From Campylobacterales bacterium (GTDB lineage Bacteria; Campylobacterota; Campylobacteria; Campylobacterales; Nitratiruptoraceae), in the NCBI GenBank assembly GCA_027068245.1, contig JAMOUF010000326.1:1-5090 (forward strand): DNA of 5,090 bases, in the 5' to 3' direction. The notes below the pieces were generated by a model. It was not told the DNA's origin. It searched no databases and worked only from the letters and a program-made list of their open reading frames with translations. Positions 4,731 through 5,090 of this stretch are shown here, piece by piece. Position numbers and translations under genes: made by a program. Within the stretch, counting starts at the first letter, position 1. Each line of letters starts with the position of its first letter.

Positions 4731-5090
4731 AGCTGCTGAACCTTGTTTACCACGTTTTCGACGGTAAACCCATACTCTTTGAAAAGCACGTCACCAGGGC
4801 CGCTCGCTCCAAATCTGTTCTCCATCGAGATAGTCATATCGGCAAACCTGTACCACTCAAGCGCGCTTGCAGCCTCTATCGCAAGCACTTTCGTAGCCGG
4901 GTCGAAAACCCCTCTTTGATACTCCAAATCCTGCTCCAAAAAGAGCTCCATACAGGGCATACTTACCACGTTTGCGTTTATACCTTTCTCTTCCAAAGCG
5001 CATCCGGCCTGCAAAGCCAGCATTACCTCGGAGCCGCTTGCGGCCAGGGTTACCGTGGCGTTCTCCCTCTTTTTGATAATGTATCCTCCT
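4721..5090 (-). CDS. tkt: Transketolase, C-terminal part (cut by window edge)
   Basis: The last 122 codons of an open frame that enters from the high-coordinate edge; its true start lies outside the window. Transketolase moves two-carbon ketol units between sugar phosphates in the pentose phosphate and Calvin cycles, using thiamine diphosphate. The visible part is the transketolase C-terminal domain: GGYIIKKREN, then TLAASGSEVMLALQAG, VVSMPCMELFLEQ, VLAIEAASALEWYRF, and the closing MENRFGASGPGDVLFKEYGFTVENVV. This domain does not hold the cofactor site, which lies upstream, so catalytic residues cannot be checked. The S-M-P-x-M-E-L-F and FGASGP patterns fit transketolase better than 1-deoxyxylulose-5-phosphate synthase. 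It ends 62 nt before the tRNA cluster, has no clear terminator, and is functionally unrelated to the genes that follow. Confidence 0.95.
   Translation of the reverse strand, partial: GGYIIKKRENATVTLAASGSEVMLALQAGCALEEKGINANVVSMPCMELFLEQDLEYQRGVFDPATKVLAIEAASALEWYRFADMTISMENRFGASGPGDVLFKEYGFTVENVVNKVQQLLG

Noticed and set aside
4729..4740. Palindrome CAGCAGCTGCTG near the end of tkt, considered as an operator
   Set aside because: It lies inside the coding sequence for Val-Gln-Gln-Leu-Leu; the repeat follows from the codons.

Overview
The window is a minus-strand transcription/translation gene block. In the direction of transcription (high to low coordinate) it reads: 3' end of transketolase (tkt), tRNA-Thr(UGU), tRNA-Tyr(GUA), tRNA-Gly(UCC), tRNA-Thr(GGU), tuf (EF-Tu), rpmG (L33), tRNA-Trp(CCA), secE, nusG, rplK (L11), rplA (L1), rplJ (L10) and the 5' end of rplL (L7/L12). 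No real gene was found on the plus strand.

The likely source is a member of Campylobacterota (Epsilonproteobacteria). The L7/L12 N-terminus, the L10 sequence, an EF-Tu with NKED in place of NKCD at the G4 motif, the very short SecE (59 aa, one main membrane segment) and the tuf-rpmG-trnW-secE order all resemble that group. This placement rests on remembered family sequences, not on a search, and I cannot name a genus. A deep-branching or thermophilic lineage is possible.

Layout: a tRNA promoter with perfect TTGACA-17-TATAAT starts 9 bp after the tkt stop codon and drives the four-tRNA cluster. This cluster has the same order as the classical thrU-tyrU-glyT-thrT-tufB unit of E. coli. A second likely promoter lies in the AT-rich spacer before tuf, so EF-Tu need not depend on tRNA transcription. 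Below tuf the genes are tightly packed (12-55 nt gaps), with stem-loops after tuf and after rpmG. tRNA-Trp sits inside the protein operon, and its 3' CCA lies directly against the secE ribosome-binding site. An 82-nt structured leader before rplJ looks like the L10 autoregulatory RNA.

Functionally the genes share one theme. The tRNAs and EF-Tu deliver aminoacyl-tRNA. L11, L10 and L7/L12 build the ribosomal stalk that recruits and activates EF-Tu. L1 forms the E-site stalk and L33 is a 50S protein. NusG couples RNA polymerase to factors, and SecE is part of the SecYEG translocon. This is conserved core genome, not an accessory region. The most unusual point is an 11-residue tandem duplication in the L10 C-terminal helix, which may create an extra binding site for an L12 dimer.
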